From the NCBI GenBank assembly GCA_947650285.1, contig CANTFL010001445.1:496001-560000 (forward strand): a stretch of 64,000 bases of DNA, written 5' to 3'. A model generated the notes under the pieces. It was given only the letters and a program-made list of their open reading frames with translations. It was not told the DNA's origin and made no database searches. Made by a program: the position numbers and the translations under genes. This DNA comes from Hyaloperonospora brassicae. Taxonomy: Eukaryota > Oomycota > Peronosporomycetes > Peronosporales > Peronosporaceae. Shown in pieces: positions 30,901 to 43,160 of the stretch. The stretch's first letter is position 1. Every line of letters begins with the position of its first letter.

Positions 30901-33339
30901 GAGAGGCGGGCAGACTTATAAGTGCTTCTAGCACGACGGTGTCGCTGCAAAAAGATTGCAAATTTAGTAGTATCTAACACCGTTCTATCTTTGTTTCCAT
31001 TTGCTCAATTGTTGCCTAAAATCGAATCCTAATTTGACTGGATAGGATTAGATTGACCTCGACGGACCGGGGCCCACCTTGAGGGACCCGTAGTCTACCT
31101 TAAGAAACGCAATGTTCACCATGAAGGACCGGGGTCTAGCTTGAGGGATTAGGGTCCATCATGAGGGCTTGTGGTACATTTCTACTAGTACCATATGACT
31201 AGTGAATTTGCCACAATCCCCCTGTTAACTAATCTTGTCAATCCTTATCTACTATCGACTCTTTCGCCTCCGGGGCCCCCATCATTTTCGGGTTCTTGTC
31301 CCTTTTGCGGCTTCCTATCTCTTTAATCGTCGGACTCTTGGTACCCTATTTTTAATCAGCGCTTCATAATACGGATGATAAAGTATTTGGGACGTTAACT
31401 GGATATGTTCCTAAGGAATTAGTAGATCAAAAAGCATTCAAAAGTGTTTGGCAACAGTAGATCAAGTGTTGATGTAAAATTGTGAGCCGAATCGATTTAA
31501 ATGTTAAAAGGTTGAATGCTAAAGGTATCCGAACACAAAATCTTTTAAACGGAATATTGCGATCGACACCTCGACTTAAGTCAGTTGCATTGATGATAAT
31601 GAAAAATTGTGGCTGCACCAACACGCGAAATTTTTCCGATGAGCAAAACATTAGACCCTTAGACTACCGTTGCCGTTCCGGTAATGCGAATCTTTAGTGC
31701 TTCATAATTGTGAATGTTTTCTAAATGTTCTAGGCACTGAATGCAACACTTCTACTCAGATCGTTACCCTGATCTAGCTGTATTACCTTTTTTTTAATAT
31801 TCAGTTTTGTACAGCCTCTAGCAATTTAAGGACGGCTGAGGCACATGGTCTCACTATATGATATTTCATGAGCAATTTTGAACAGATCGACGCAAGATCG
31901 TATGCCACATTCATGTATGCATTGGTAGGTGTACTCGCGTCACCATCCACTAGCATTCTGCAACTAAAACGTAATTTTAAGCTCTTCATCTTTAGGTGAA
32001 GATCTACAGTACTTTATATCATCCTTCCCCATGTGTATGTGGTTGTGGTGGATCTGAGCTCGATTATTCAAATAAAACGTTTGTCGTTAAAAAATGTGGG
32101 GTCAAGACCGAATCTAGGCAGTATACCCATTAAATACCGCGCCTTAAGGTCAAGTAATCACGTACAAATACTAACTTGGTGGCTTCTGGAGAGATCGCGC
32201 GATATACTATACTCTACAGAAGTTAAGAGTTCAATACATCTCTTTAGGACTGCAAATAACCTGAAGAATATCCAGTATCGCCTATTACACTCTGATAAAA
32301 AGTCGAAGCTTAATTTCCTATATGGTGAGTAAAGCCCCAACGAGATGTACAAAAGTGTAAATAGACGAAAGTGTAAAGAGATGGACGAAAGTGAAGCGTC
32401 TATTGAACGCGTATTGTAATCCTCGTACAGTACTACATACGAATCGACTTTGTAATTGGCACCATCCACCACGGACTCATGTAAAGTATCGAGTCTTTTC
32501 TATTCGAGATAGATACTGCAACATTTGCTAAAGAAACTCTTTGCATATAAAGATCAGGTCAAGAAGGATTGAAGATTAAGCAACTATCTAACTGGTCAGT
32601 GACTTGGACAACGACTGTACCAATTATAAACGCTTGTTCAGTCTATCGATTCTTATATAAACCAACAATACTTACAGGAACTTACTGCATACATTTTTGT
32701 ACAGCTTACAAGTTTTGCTGCGGTCATTTTAAAGGCCGACTCAAGAGCACCTGGTAAAGAACGAGTCATGAATTTGCTCTTATTGCGATCAATATCTATA
32801 CGAGGTAAGGAACACAAGATTTTGTGCCTTTTTGTACGAAGAGAGATATCATATTAGTGCGACATAGAGCGCGATTTCGTGACAAGAATGCTTTCTCTCG
32901 AGTGCGTCATTCCCTTGTGCTATAGACGCAGCTTTTTCTCACTCAAATGACGTGATAACATTTATAATCTTTATTATCTTGCGTGGCATATTTAATCCTT
33001 AGGTGTATTCATTTTATCTACGACTTAACTCGTTGTAGCCCATGCGACGATGACGTCGTTTTTTATACCTTTTCTTCCAGCAAAAACATATGTCTGATTA
33101 CTTATCGTACATGCAGTATTGTTGTTGCCGATCGCCGTTCGATTTTTGTTTGAATAACATCCATCTTTTATTAATCGAGAGTAAACATATATTATACTAG
33201 GAGTTGCACCGTCATACATTCTTTTAAAGCCTCATTGATGTCGTCTCGTATAATCTATATGACGGCAAAAACTCTGTAAATCAAGGTCTATCGAAATCAG
33301 TTTACAAGCTAGTTTTATATATATCAGTTGTTTTTACCG
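27908..33339. other. Large gene-poor region
   Basis: No convincing gene is visible. 28,297-28,608 and 28,505-28,726 hold short plus frames without domains. On the minus strand of about 29,660-29,330 a decayed frame reads EPVEGIIYSSLPNRIEDLPV and VLFGVDENLDNWVQQ with stops; it may be an old transposon protein I do not recognise. A 20-21 bp tandem repeat is at 31,064-31,185. The remainder is AT-richer and looks intergenic. Confidence 0.5.
31064..31185. repeat. Six diverged 20-21 bp tandem units
   Basis: Consecutive units follow the pattern GGACCGGGGTCTAGCTTGAG, each with several substitutions. Starts are at about 31,064, 31,084, 31,105, 31,126, 31,146 and 31,166. The last unit is weak. The degree of divergence points to an old minisatellite. 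Confidence 0.7.
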
Positions 33340-33480
33340 ATCCCGGTGGCCGAGTGGAAAATCACTAGCACTGGGATAGAGAGGTACGTGAACCGATACC
33401 CGAGCAGAGGCTTTTGATTGCGCATCGCCGGAGAGTGGCCAAAAAAGCCGGATACAGTAACTCGGACGCGTAACTATATA
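33340..33480 (+). mobile_element. Candidate tRNA-derived SINE
   Basis: GGTGGCCGAGTGG (33,345-33,357) is an excellent RNA polymerase III A box of the leucine/serine tRNA type. A weaker B-box-like GTGAACCGATACC lies 30 bp further on (33,388-33,400). No tRNA cloverleaf closes around them. tRNA-derived SINE families are known in Phytophthora. The 3' end is not defined; I saw no clear tail or target duplication. Confidence 0.35.
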
Positions 33481-36105
33481 TACCTCAAACTACATCATTG
33501 TCGAAAAATACACGTTACTTTGATGGGGCGATTACGATGTGGTTTTGTAATTGCCACAAGTACGTAATGCATTACTATAGGCTAAATTAGTTGTAGCAGG
33601 CATGCAAAAGGAACTTGCTCTGTCTATTAAAACATTCGCAATATGTTTACACAAATTGAGAATAATGCATCACATTCACTTCTACCGCGCACGCCCACGT
33701 CTACCATACGTAAAGTTGTCCATCGGCTTAACTTTGTTTGTTTCACAGCGAAGATAAAAGCTATACCCAGACAAAGTAAAAGTCCTACTCTTCGCTCCTT
33801 GCTGCTAACAAATGTCATAAGTACGCTCTCACGTGTCACAATTTCACGGCAAGGTGGCTACATTTTATAATGGTCACCAATTTATTACCATTTATGAATA
33901 CTACTGATCGAAAGTCACACATATTGTACAAACGCAGCTCTGCAACTAGACGTTATCACTTGATCTGAAGTGGACTTACTATCAAGCATCAACTTGCTTC
34001 AGATAGTCAAGAATACAAAATCTTTAATTTTTAACAAACCTTTTTGTTTACTTGTACATGCATAAAATGCGTCGACGCTACATCCCACATCCAGAGAACG
34101 TAATATGTAACTGCTAATACGTACTTTTGCGCACACATGTCATGCATTCTTACCGGGTGTAACGGGTATTCACAGCGTGTGAAGGTTACACAAGGGACGG
34201 AGACACCTCAAAATGATATTAGAACACTATATCAATTTTCGGGGGCTGAAGTGTGTCAGCCACCGAATGAAGTGATCTACGAATAGTTATTAATTAGAAC
34301 ATCAGTGACTAGATTAATCAAGCTATGCTTAGGTGTTCTTTCGAAAAATAAGAAATAAAATTCAGTTTTCCTTTTGATCTGCGAAAGATAAGTGCCTTTC
34401 TAAGTCGTCTTGCGATCGTTTAAGAGTATAGCATACGCATTGGTAAGGTAGCTAGTCTTAGAGAACTCTGTACTGTGATTCTCTGAATCGTTTGGTCCCC
34501 TGGAACAGGGACATTAAGCTCTCTGAGCTGTTGACTCTCTGGTTCGGGTTCTTTGAACCATAATTGCTCGAAAACCGTTAAGTGTTCCTTCGACTTAAGG
34601 AGCTGTGTAGCTCCGCTGCACTGGAAAAGCCGTCCATATCAGCCCTTCAGTCCACGGCAAAGGATACTATATACCTGCAGCAAACTCATGCTCCTCTATG
34701 TTGGATCAGCAAAGGAGTCAAGCTGGATGATGCTTTTGATGCTGCTGGGTTCTTTTGATTGATTGTGCTTTATTTTAAGTACTCTGGACTATTCTTTCTG
34801 TCAACTTCGTTATAGAAAGTTTATCGATAGATGACCAAATGGAATTAGGTTAGTGTGGTTGGCTGATTAGCACGTGGTCTATGTCATTTTGTATGCCTTC
34901 TACGCGCTACACACTCTACAATGCAAATTCGCCCAGTCTTGGCGATCGTGATGAACCGCAAGTCAGATTTTTATTCGATTATGTATAAGACATCTAGGTC
35001 TATCGGAATCGTGCTGACAGATACGACTGGTACATTCCTTTTACTCATATTGTGCTACATAAGCTAACTGGTGGCACCCGTCTTGTCGTCACTATCACGA
35101 AGGCATAAGCGCTTAGCCAATATGAAATAGTTGACGCAGGTCAACTCAGAGCGAATGCATTCAGCCATGTTCCCAATCTCTTGTATCTGCTATTAGGCGT
35201 AGACAGCTCGGACTTGAAAGCGCAAACATGAACAATCAATGGCTGCATTGTCTTGGCGCTTTATTGTGCAAGAACGTACCACGATAGCTTATCCATCTAT
35301 CGTTTAATCAAATTTGGTAAATAGTAATTGAGTTTGTTGATCGAGCCAATGTAGGGCACACATTAGCGAATACACCGTATCTAAGTAATAATCACCACTC
35401 AGCGAACTACATTGAGTTGGTGTATATATCGTGCACGTGATCGGCCGATTTACATGCACCGAATTGTACCATGCAGTAAGCCTGGTAGAACAAGAGACAT
35501 TGGACATAGAATCGCGTAGTGTTGTCACATATTCGATCAGACATTTTCAAAAGTCCCGGTAGCAATCAATAGATTCTTCGTTGCGGCTAGCCTCTTAAAT
35601 TATTGATTCTCTGCTACAAAGTCTGATGATATGGTCATGAAGAAGGATTGCATCGACACTTACAGTTGTCGAAAGAAGACAAGGAAACATGCTTGAGTCC
35701 TATTCTGTAATGTACTGTAAATACGCAGTCTCCACGCTGTATATCTCGCCGGGTCGAAGCAAGTCGCCTTCGCACCAATCGAATGCCAAGCGCCAGTGTT
35801 GGTACATGCTGAAAACATTTGCGGGACCTCACACTTTCGATTCCATAGAACTAGGCTTATGAAGATTTCTACGACGAGGCACAGCTTTTGTCTAGAACGT
35901 ATCTTGGTACCTAAGGCTTATGTGGCACCCTCAAGACCACCAGTTTGGTATCATCCAGACGGAATGCATCCAGTCCACAAGTCGGATTAAGGCGGAAGGC
36001 CTTTGTCGCTGCAGATTTTATGGGTCAACAAAGTTTCTGAGAATGTACAGAACCTTATCAATATTGCCAACCGTCGGTTTCTACGGCGCAATGTATCCGT
36101 GGGCT
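33481..36105. other. Gene-free region with a possible LTR remnant
   Basis: No gene is supported. From about 34,156 the sequence starts TGTAACGGGTATTC and runs to about 34,520, with AT-rich DNA and then CTCTGTACTGTGATTCTC. The arrangement resembles a Copia LTR, but no second copy exists in the window to test it. 35,600-36,100 has short frames only. Confidence 0.4.
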
Positions 36106-36552
36106 TCATCTGTTCGCGAACACTTTGTCGATGAGATCGTCAGGGAACTGTAAGCTATTCCTGTTTACGTTGCCTGCACCGACCAAAGCGTACTTGACCA
36201 AGTCATAAGAAGGACAGAATTTGTACCCGTGCTTTTCACAGACACGTACATTCTTCGCGTACGTTAGCACTAGTGGACCACGTCGAGTCACCCCGTTCAA
36301 CAATTGTGCTACGTCGAAGGTATCCCACTGCGACGACTATGTTTCTACACGACTAGTCTCGGCAAGCAGTATTGGCAACTGATTATGAACATCAACTTCC
36401 GTGTCCATTGCGGAAACCAAGTCGCGAGAGAGTGTTGCAAAGTTCTGGTGGTCTCGCGATAGCGACGTTGAGATCATCGGATCAATGAAAACTTGTGACA
36501 GTGATGCTGTGGTCACACGCGTTGACTTTTGCGCACATCTTTCTATAAACAT
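36106..36552 (-). pseudogene. Unidentified ORF remnant downstream of the GH1 gene
   Basis: One minus-strand frame of about 148 codons is open except for a single stop at 36,339-36,337. Residues include FIDPMISTSLSRDHQNFATL before the stop and NGVTRRGPLVLTYAKN and KHGYKFCPSYDLVKYALVG after it. The frame is kept across the stop, suggesting a once-longer coding sequence. No family is recognised. It is on the same strand as, and about 75 bp downstream of, the GH1 stop codon. Confidence 0.35.
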
Positions 36553-36628
36553 GCTGAACTATATGATCGCAAATGCTGGTTCAAGCCACGGCAGCACATG
36601 ATGTACATCCGTATCACATTCCAAGGCG

Positions 36629-38065
36629 CTAACGAGTAGAAGCTGTGAACCCGTTGTTGCGAACGACACTGCTATACCAATGAGCTGACTTCTTGGGCGT
36701 ACGCTCCATGGACTCGTAATCAACCCAGTGTAGCCCAAAGCGTTTCGCATAGCCCTCGGCCCACTCGAAGTTGTCGACAAAAGACCACGCAAAGTACCCA
36801 CGCACATCCGCACCTTGCGCCAAGGCGTTGTGCAGACCTACCAGGTATTCTTTGTAGAACTCAACCCGAAAGTCGTCTTCCTGAGCTTCTTCCTTCGTTC
36901 GATCTGGCCAGGCACACCCATTCTCCGTCACCACAATGCCATTCGGGACTTTGTAGCGCTCCTGAATCCACAGAAGTAGCTTCTGGAAACCCCAACCAGC
37001 AGCATTCCAGCCCATGTCTGTGCGCTTCCAAGAGTCATCCGACGTTAACGTCGTGCCTTCGTCTAATGACAAGCCGCCGGTGCTGTCGTCCGGGGGCGGT
37101 ATCGCGGCCTCGTACTCGTCTGACGGCTCAGCGTAGTTGAGCCCGTAGTGGTTGAGCCCAAAAAAGTCAGAACTACCCTTGAGCAACGCTTTCTCGTCGT
37201 CCGTAAACTTGGGTAAACGCAAACCGCAGCGGTCCTTCATGACTTGCGGATAGTCACCCTTGTAGACTGGATCAGCGAACCATCCCAAGAAAAAGAGCAG
37301 CGAGCGCTCGGCCGCCTCTTCGTTCTTGCGCCTCTGCACCGGGTCAGCCGTCGGTCTTGGTTCGCGCCAGTCGCAGTTCAGTGTAATGCCAATCGCGCCC
37401 TTCTGTACCGCCTGAAACTCGTTGCGGTAACATTCTACAGCACGAGCATGAGCTAGCAGCAAGTTGTGTCCAGCGAGATAGACCGCTGTCTGCGGCGTGC
37501 ACTTGCGCCCTGGAGCGTGAAGACCATTTCCGTAGCCCAAGAAAGCTGAGCACCAGGGCTCATTGAGCGTCAACCAGTGCTTCACCCGGTCTCCGAACCG
37601 CTGGAAACACACGCGAGCGTACTGCGCAAAGGCTTCGTGGATGAACGTGCCCCCGAGCCATCCGTCGTGCTCGAGTTCAAGTGGTAGGGGCAGGTCCCAA
37701 TGGTACAGCGTCACAAGTGGCGTGATGTCGTTCGCCACGAGTTCATCGATGAGGCGATTGTAAAAGGCGACCCCGTCTTCGTTCACTTTGCCGACTCCAG
37801 TGGGCAGAATACGTGGCCATGCAATGGAGAAACGGTAGGCAGGCAGCCCCATCCGTTTGATCAGCTGCACGTCTTCTTTGTAGCGATGGTAGTGGTCCAC
37901 GGCCTTGTCACCAGTGTCGTTGTTATGGACGTTGCCCGGTGTGCGAGCGAAAGCGTCCCAGATGCTGTCGCCACGTCCGTCTTCGCTCACCGCACCTTCG
38001 ACTTGGTAGGCAGCAGTGGCAGTGCCCCACATAAAGCCCTCGGGAAACCGTAGCTCTTCGGACAT
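36629..38065 (-). CDS. Beta-glucosidase, glycoside hydrolase family 1
   Basis: This intact single-exon frame of 478 residues has the normal length for GH1. The enzyme hydrolyses terminal beta-D-glucosides (for example cellobiose or plant glucosides) with retention of configuration. Visible motifs are the N-terminal FMWGTATAAYQVEG (11-24), LYHWDLP (120-126) and TLNEPW with acid/base Glu169 (166-171). Further on are VTENG with nucleophile Glu381 (379-383) and DNFEWAEGY with glucose-binding Glu434 and Trp435 (431-439). There is no signal peptide or membrane segment, so the cytosol is likely. The ATG has A at -3 (ACAATGT) and the family-typical WGTATAAYQ motif follows directly. A match to the oomycete Inr/FPR promoter lies 86 bp upstream. 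It is the only intact host-type gene in the window. The exact substrate cannot be told from sequence. Confidence 0.95.
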   Translation of the reverse strand: MSEELRFPEGFMWGTATAAYQVEGAVSEDGRGDSIWDAFARTPGNVHNNDTGDKAVDHYHRYKEDVQLIKRMGLPAYRFSIAWPRILPTGVGKVNEDGVAFYNRLIDELVANDITPLVTLYHWDLPLPLELEHDGWLGGTFIHEAFAQYARVCFQRFGDRVKHWLTLNEPWCSAFLGYGNGLHAPGRKCTPQTAVYLAGHNLLLAHARAVECYRNEFQAVQKGAIGITLNCDWREPRPTADPVQRRKNEEAAERSLLFFLGWFADPVYKGDYPQVMKDRCGLRLPKFTDDEKALLKGSSDFFGLNHYGLNYAEPSDEYEAAIPPPDDSTGGLSLDEGTTLTSDDSWKRTDMGWNAAGWGFQKLLLWIQERYKVPNGIVVTENGCAWPDRTKEEAQEDDFRVEFYKEYLVGLHNALAQGADVRGYFAWSFVDNFEWAEGYAKRFGLHWVDYESMERTPKKSAHWYSSVVRNNGFTASTR

Positions 38066-38140
38066 TGTACGCTATTTGGTGGAGGACGACGGTCTACAGA
38101 AACGGTGTGCAGCAGTGGTTGGTGTGTCGATGAGCAAGCT

Positions 38141-38154
38141 GAAAAAGGAATGAG
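38141..38154 (-). promoter_or_regulatory. Oomycete-type Inr plus FPR core promoter of the GH1 gene
   Basis: On the minus strand, CTCATTCC (38,154-38,147) fits the initiator consensus YTCANTYY. It runs into CTTTTTC (38,147-38,141), which fits the flanking promoter region MWTTTNC. Transcription starting at the A (38,151) would give an 86-nt leader before the ATG at 38,065. Both motifs in the correct order and at a plausible distance make this a strong candidate. Confidence 0.65.
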
Positions 38155-38159
38155 CTGCT

Positions 38160-40114
38160 CTGAAGCTGCACAAAACGCGCGACACGAGACGGTTCGGCCT
38201 CGTGCTCCGTGAGAAATGTCGACATGAATGGCTCAACTGCAAATAAACCACTCCACGCAATCTGATCCGCTTGACAGAAGTGCTGCTTCCTTGTCGATGA
38301 GGCTTTTTGTCGCCACACAGTCTTGTCGCAACAAGAACTGATCATACTTTGTCGGTCTGAACAATGGACTGGTCGACAGAAAACGTAGGAGATGCAGCAC
38401 TTGCACATTGCTCTACACTGACGACTATTGACGACAAGTTGCAGAAGCATCTACGCTGCAACTGACTTTTCAGTGGAGCAAGTACGAATCGAGGAACGCT
38501 CTATGCGAAAAGACGACAAACGACAATATCGTATCACATAAATTTTCTAGCTGTGCACGTATGTGACAAATGCCGGGTCGACGTTGACTGAGGCTTTCGC
38601 CTTGCTATCAGTACAAATGATACTCTCACACGGCAGGTATTCAGTAGATAGATGGACAGCCGTGAGAGGAAAAACGTATCGCGTGCACCCGACGCTGACG
38701 GTATACTGCAAAGTCGCGTACGAAGTGGGGACGTGGGATGTTGATAGGTGAATGGTGTCTTAATTTGTTAGCGCTGCATTATTTGCCGGAATCAATATAA
38801 GTAGCGGCAGAGGTTGCAGCGTTTGCTCTGACAACGCCCACGCTTTCGCTTGAATTGATGTGATGTGCAACATACATTGTGAATGTACGACACCGGTTTC
38901 AACTCGAATCGATCACTCAGAGTTTACGCTCGCAGAGGTCAGCATTCTCTGCTCGCCCATCTCGAACATCGGGTATTCATTCACAATTGAGCTGCTGCAA
39001 CTCTTTGCAACTCGCTTCAAATGACACAACGCATCTCGCGTCAATCTGCTGAACTGTAGCCAGTCACATGTGAGTGCACCAATAGACTCGCCAATTGTCC
39101 TTTTTCTGCGTACCTGTATGAATGGTGCGTGTGGAACCATTGGTTGTGCTGTTGTCTACTTATTCGAGCCGTGCGAGTGGTAATTCGTTAATTATCCATT
39201 TGCAGGTAAGTGAGCACTGGATCTGTCTACAAGTTTACACCTATTTAGGTTTTCTCCCAGTAGATTTACCATGTTTTTACCAGTTCTAGCAATAAATACG
39301 ATCTTACGCTACCATTTTCGTACATCTGTGATGTTGGCTGCTAGATTATCCCAAAAAGTACAATGAACGCAATCTTTTTGACACACTGCCACCTTACAAT
39401 ATTTTAAAACTCGAACGTATGACCAAACTAAAGATGCGTGTCTCTGTCGCTTCGTGTTTACCCAATTTCTGTAATATAAGGACCTAAAAGCATACCTCGA
39501 CTTATTCAAGCCTCCACTCAGTATCATCTTCACGAGGAGTGCTACAGATCGAAGCTCAAAATCTACTTGAGTTGGCTTGGTAGTCAAGAAACATGCAGAT
39601 CCTATATCGAGTATTTCGGCTGTCTCGATCGCTTAAAGCGCCGTGCGGCATGCATCCTTGCTTGCGCTTGCGATAATTACCGTTTAAGACGTCGATGATG
39701 GATGAAGTCGCTGCACAAACAAATAAAGCCAGAATTGGTAGGATAGCAGCAATATGTGCTATAAGTTTTATCCGAAAAGAGTGTGTTAATATTTCTTATC
39801 TACTAAAATGGTTCTAATCCTTCACATGAGCAGTGCCCATGCAAGAATGTGATACCAATTGATGTTGTTGCCCCCGCTCTTCGGGTGTAGCGTTATTCGT
39901 TTTTATAAATATATGTACAAGGGAAAGCTGACCCATTTTCATCTAATCAAGGTGTCAACATACATGTGAGTGGCCCTTGTGGGTCCCGAATTGACATGTA
40001 CGAATAAAAAATAAGAAATGAACACTGAGTCGATTTGACCCAAGACAGAAACGTAAGTTAGAGTTCCTAAGCTTCTTTGTCGCTACGTGTGATCTTGTAA
40101 AATTGGCACCTAGC
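38160..40114. other. Gene-free region upstream of the GH1 gene
   Basis: Only short frames without motifs occur on both strands. No transposon signature was recognised. Confidence 0.5.
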
Positions 40115-41624
40115 TTATAACAATACACTATTTGAATCTCGGGCAGTCGTCAGTCGAAGGCGACTGCTCCTCTCTTCCGCAGGTATCGGCGCCTCATGAA
40201 TCACTATCGCACCTGTAGGAATACTGTACACAGGCACGCACGGACCTCCAACGCTCCTCTTTTCATAGTTAAACTCGAACTTGATCCCAACGACCAAGTG
40301 TTGCTCTGCTAGTTCAGGTGCCTTACGCGCGATTGTCTGAAGGTCTGTCAGTTTCGCCTTTGTACTGACGTACTCAGACTTGTACGACTCTCTGCATTCG
40401 CGCCGTAAACAAAACTAGGTTTGACATTGACTGGCTCGGTCGATGCGCTCATAGCTCCATTTCGATCTGTTTTAATCGCTGTTCGGTTGCCGATCCTGAC
40501 CATAATCGATCCACCAAGACGATCTGCAACTCTCAAAATGCTTGTGAATCTCAAACAGCTATTTGTTTCACTGGCTCCGGTGGCCGCGTCCACGAACTCG
40601 GACTCAGCCTTCCAGAGTGCTACTGCACCTGTTGTTTACACTGCTAGCCGACAGCCGCTACTTTGACGAGCATAGTCTGTCCCCTCACTGATCGTCGTGT
40701 TGTCTTTTCCACCACATAGTCGGCAACGGTGTACGCTGTGAGTGTAAACGTGCCTTGCATCCTTCACTTGACGGCATGTGTAGCTTTAGTGCCAATGCCC
40801 CAGTCAGGTAGCGCGAAATGATCGTAGCCATCAGTATGCCTCCTTGAGTCGGCTCGCACAGCTTTTTTGTCGCACAATGCAAAGTTTGTGTGATGTCTGG
40901 TCGTGTAAAACGCACTTACAGAGCCAGCTTACAACAATAGACTGGAATACCTTATGTGTACGGATCTGTGCCGCTCAAGGTACTTTTGCCGGTAGCAGCT
41001 CGCCTCCTTCGAGCGCCATGATCGCGTAGCATTCATATGACACAGGTAGACGTGTCTCGTTGCCCATGCTGAGGCCGTTTTACTTCTTGAGCAGGATATC
41101 CGTCACCATGACCTCTTAGTCGAGTGAGTATCTGGAGTCCGCGCTGTAGCCGACTCGCATACCGAGGAAGTTATTTGCAGAGCCTATATCCAATTTACCT
41201 TTATACTATGCATATACCTCAAGAAAACTTACCCTATCGCGCTTGTGGCGATGGCTAGCAAGTCGCAACGTACGTACCAACAGCGAGCAATATACAGGTC
41301 GCGTTGATCTTGTAGCAAGGACAAAATATACGTCTACAAAACACTGGACATATCCAGCACCAAATTATTTTCGTGCAATATCTTTCCTTCATACTTGATA
41401 AGGCAAGAAGCTTCACACATCTTAATTGATAGAGTCTATTGAGGGATTTGACATAGCAAAGTGCCAGCTCGCTTAATCTCGTGGCACCAAAATTGTTCCG
41501 AAGTGGTGCGGCTATAGTTAATGCCTGGAGGGACACGCATGTGAATGATGTAATAGTTGTTCTTAGATATATCTACGCATGCACTTTTCACATCTAGGTG
41601 ACTCGATGGCGCACGAGTGTGCAT
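40115..41624 (-). pseudogene. Decayed Copia pol fragment (Copia-C): RT and RNase H
   Basis: From right to left on the minus strand: SSHLDVKSACVDISKNNYY and MRVPPG (41,600-41,530; Copia RT DVxxAYVxA and MRVPxG), KSLNRLYQL (about 41,450; SLYGLKQ), then MRFTRPDITQTLHCATKKLC and RYLTGALALKL (40,915-40,780; RT to RNase H junction). A degenerate RNase H follows (GNRTAIK, then GIKFEFNYEKRS and PVYSIPTG at 40,290-40,190). Many frameshifts occur. No LTR was identified. The differences from Copia-A and Copia-B suggest a third family. Confidence 0.7.
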
Positions 41625-43160
41625 GACTGGACGTATGCCTTTTGTGCGCTCGTCGTTATGCGAAGGGAGAAAGCGTAAGTTCGCAGTCTATACCAACAAC
41701 TTAGTGTACCCTCGGCGATTATAAGCGCCTTGCACTGCAAAATGACACCACATGTACCGTTAATTGGCTTGCGAGCCTAATTTATAAGCACAGCAAGTAT
41801 ATGTGAAGTTCCACTTTGACGACAAACCTCGTGATGTCACATCGAGGGATCGAATATGCTCTTGTCAGTTAATCCAACGATTTTTGTCTGCGTCTTGAAT
41901 CGGAGTTATGTAGATATATAGATCAGGTAGATATGTAAATCTGGACTTGCCGCCCCCAAGGCCGGATTGGCTAGGCCATGATGCAATACGATTGCCGTAG
42001 AAGATGAAGCCTTGAGACATTTTCCTGAACACTGATCGACATTGGCATTTCGACGCTTGTGAGACTTCTTCACTCGCCTTGATCGACGCATTAGTTCTAG
42101 GACCGTGAGTCCTTATCACCGTGTTTCTTTTTGGAAGAAGTGGGTTCGGCTGCGGTCAAATTTAGCGCACGCTGCTGTCGCTAATTGACTGGCCATAGCA
42201 AGTATCGATTATCTATCCTCAAATTATTCTTCCACTACGTGTCGAAGCTCATCGTTTGCGCTCATATTTTACCAGTCATAACTAGTTATGTGTCTTGTCG
42301 TCACGTCCTAGAGATGACTTGGCACTGGGTACGGAAGTCCTTCATCTACTCGTACTTCGTACAACATGACGCCTTGGTGCATTACCTTTGCAGCAAGTCC
42401 GTGCGTGTGTATCGAAACACCGTACACAGCCATCAAAAGAAGGATAGGGCGGGCAATGTCAATGGAACTTGCCCGTAAATTACCGAAGTGGCGATACGCA
42501 CTTAATTTCTACCGTGTTGCATATAATCTATCATGTATGTGGCGTATTCCTTCGCGTCGAAATAGAAATTAGGTGGCAGAATGCATCCAAAATCATGAGA
42601 ATGACCGTACTCATGTTGGCTCGGTGCATTCTTTTCGGCTATTACATTGTAATCGAATCGTTGGTCTCAGTAGCTTGGTGCGAAACGCCAAATTTAAGAC
42701 CGAATAAGTCGCAGCTCCTGCGCCCTCCTCCTCCCTTCGTGCGAAGCATGTGTACGCGAACAATGAAGCTTTTGCTAAAAGCTTATAACGTAAAAAGTTG
42801 AGAAAGTTTGGTTTGTTTTTTTGTGGCATCATCCTTCGTTGTTCTAGCTAAGAAAACGCCTTATATTGTCGAACAATCTACAAAATTACCCATAAGCGTT
42901 CCACTCGGCGGTCGCTGAGCATGACATGTCTTTTGGGACCGCTAAATTACTTCGTTGTCGGCATCTTTTGGCGCGCTGGGACTAAAGTCGCGTATTAGCT
43001 ACCTAAGTTCAATGTGAAAGCAAGCATGGTTTATTATACTACTAGAACGAGAGGGTGATAGAAGATTAAATATTAGAAAAGAGATGCTTAAACGAAGAGC
43101 AAAGGAAGTCGATAAACTTGACAAGGTATCGGCGACGGAGAAAGGGTAACATGGCTTTAT
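41625..43160. other. Gene-free region
   Basis: Short frames only, none with a domain. A run of GA-rich plus-strand sequence begins near 43,030 and continues into the next segment. Confidence 0.5.

Noticed and set aside
33340..33410. Functional leucine or serine tRNA
   Set aside because: Good A box, but no acceptor stem, anticodon arm or proper B box.
41865..42119. Zinc-knuckle-like frame upstream of Copia-C
   Set aside because: Cysteine and histidine spacing does not fit CCHC, and no neighbouring Gag motif is visible.
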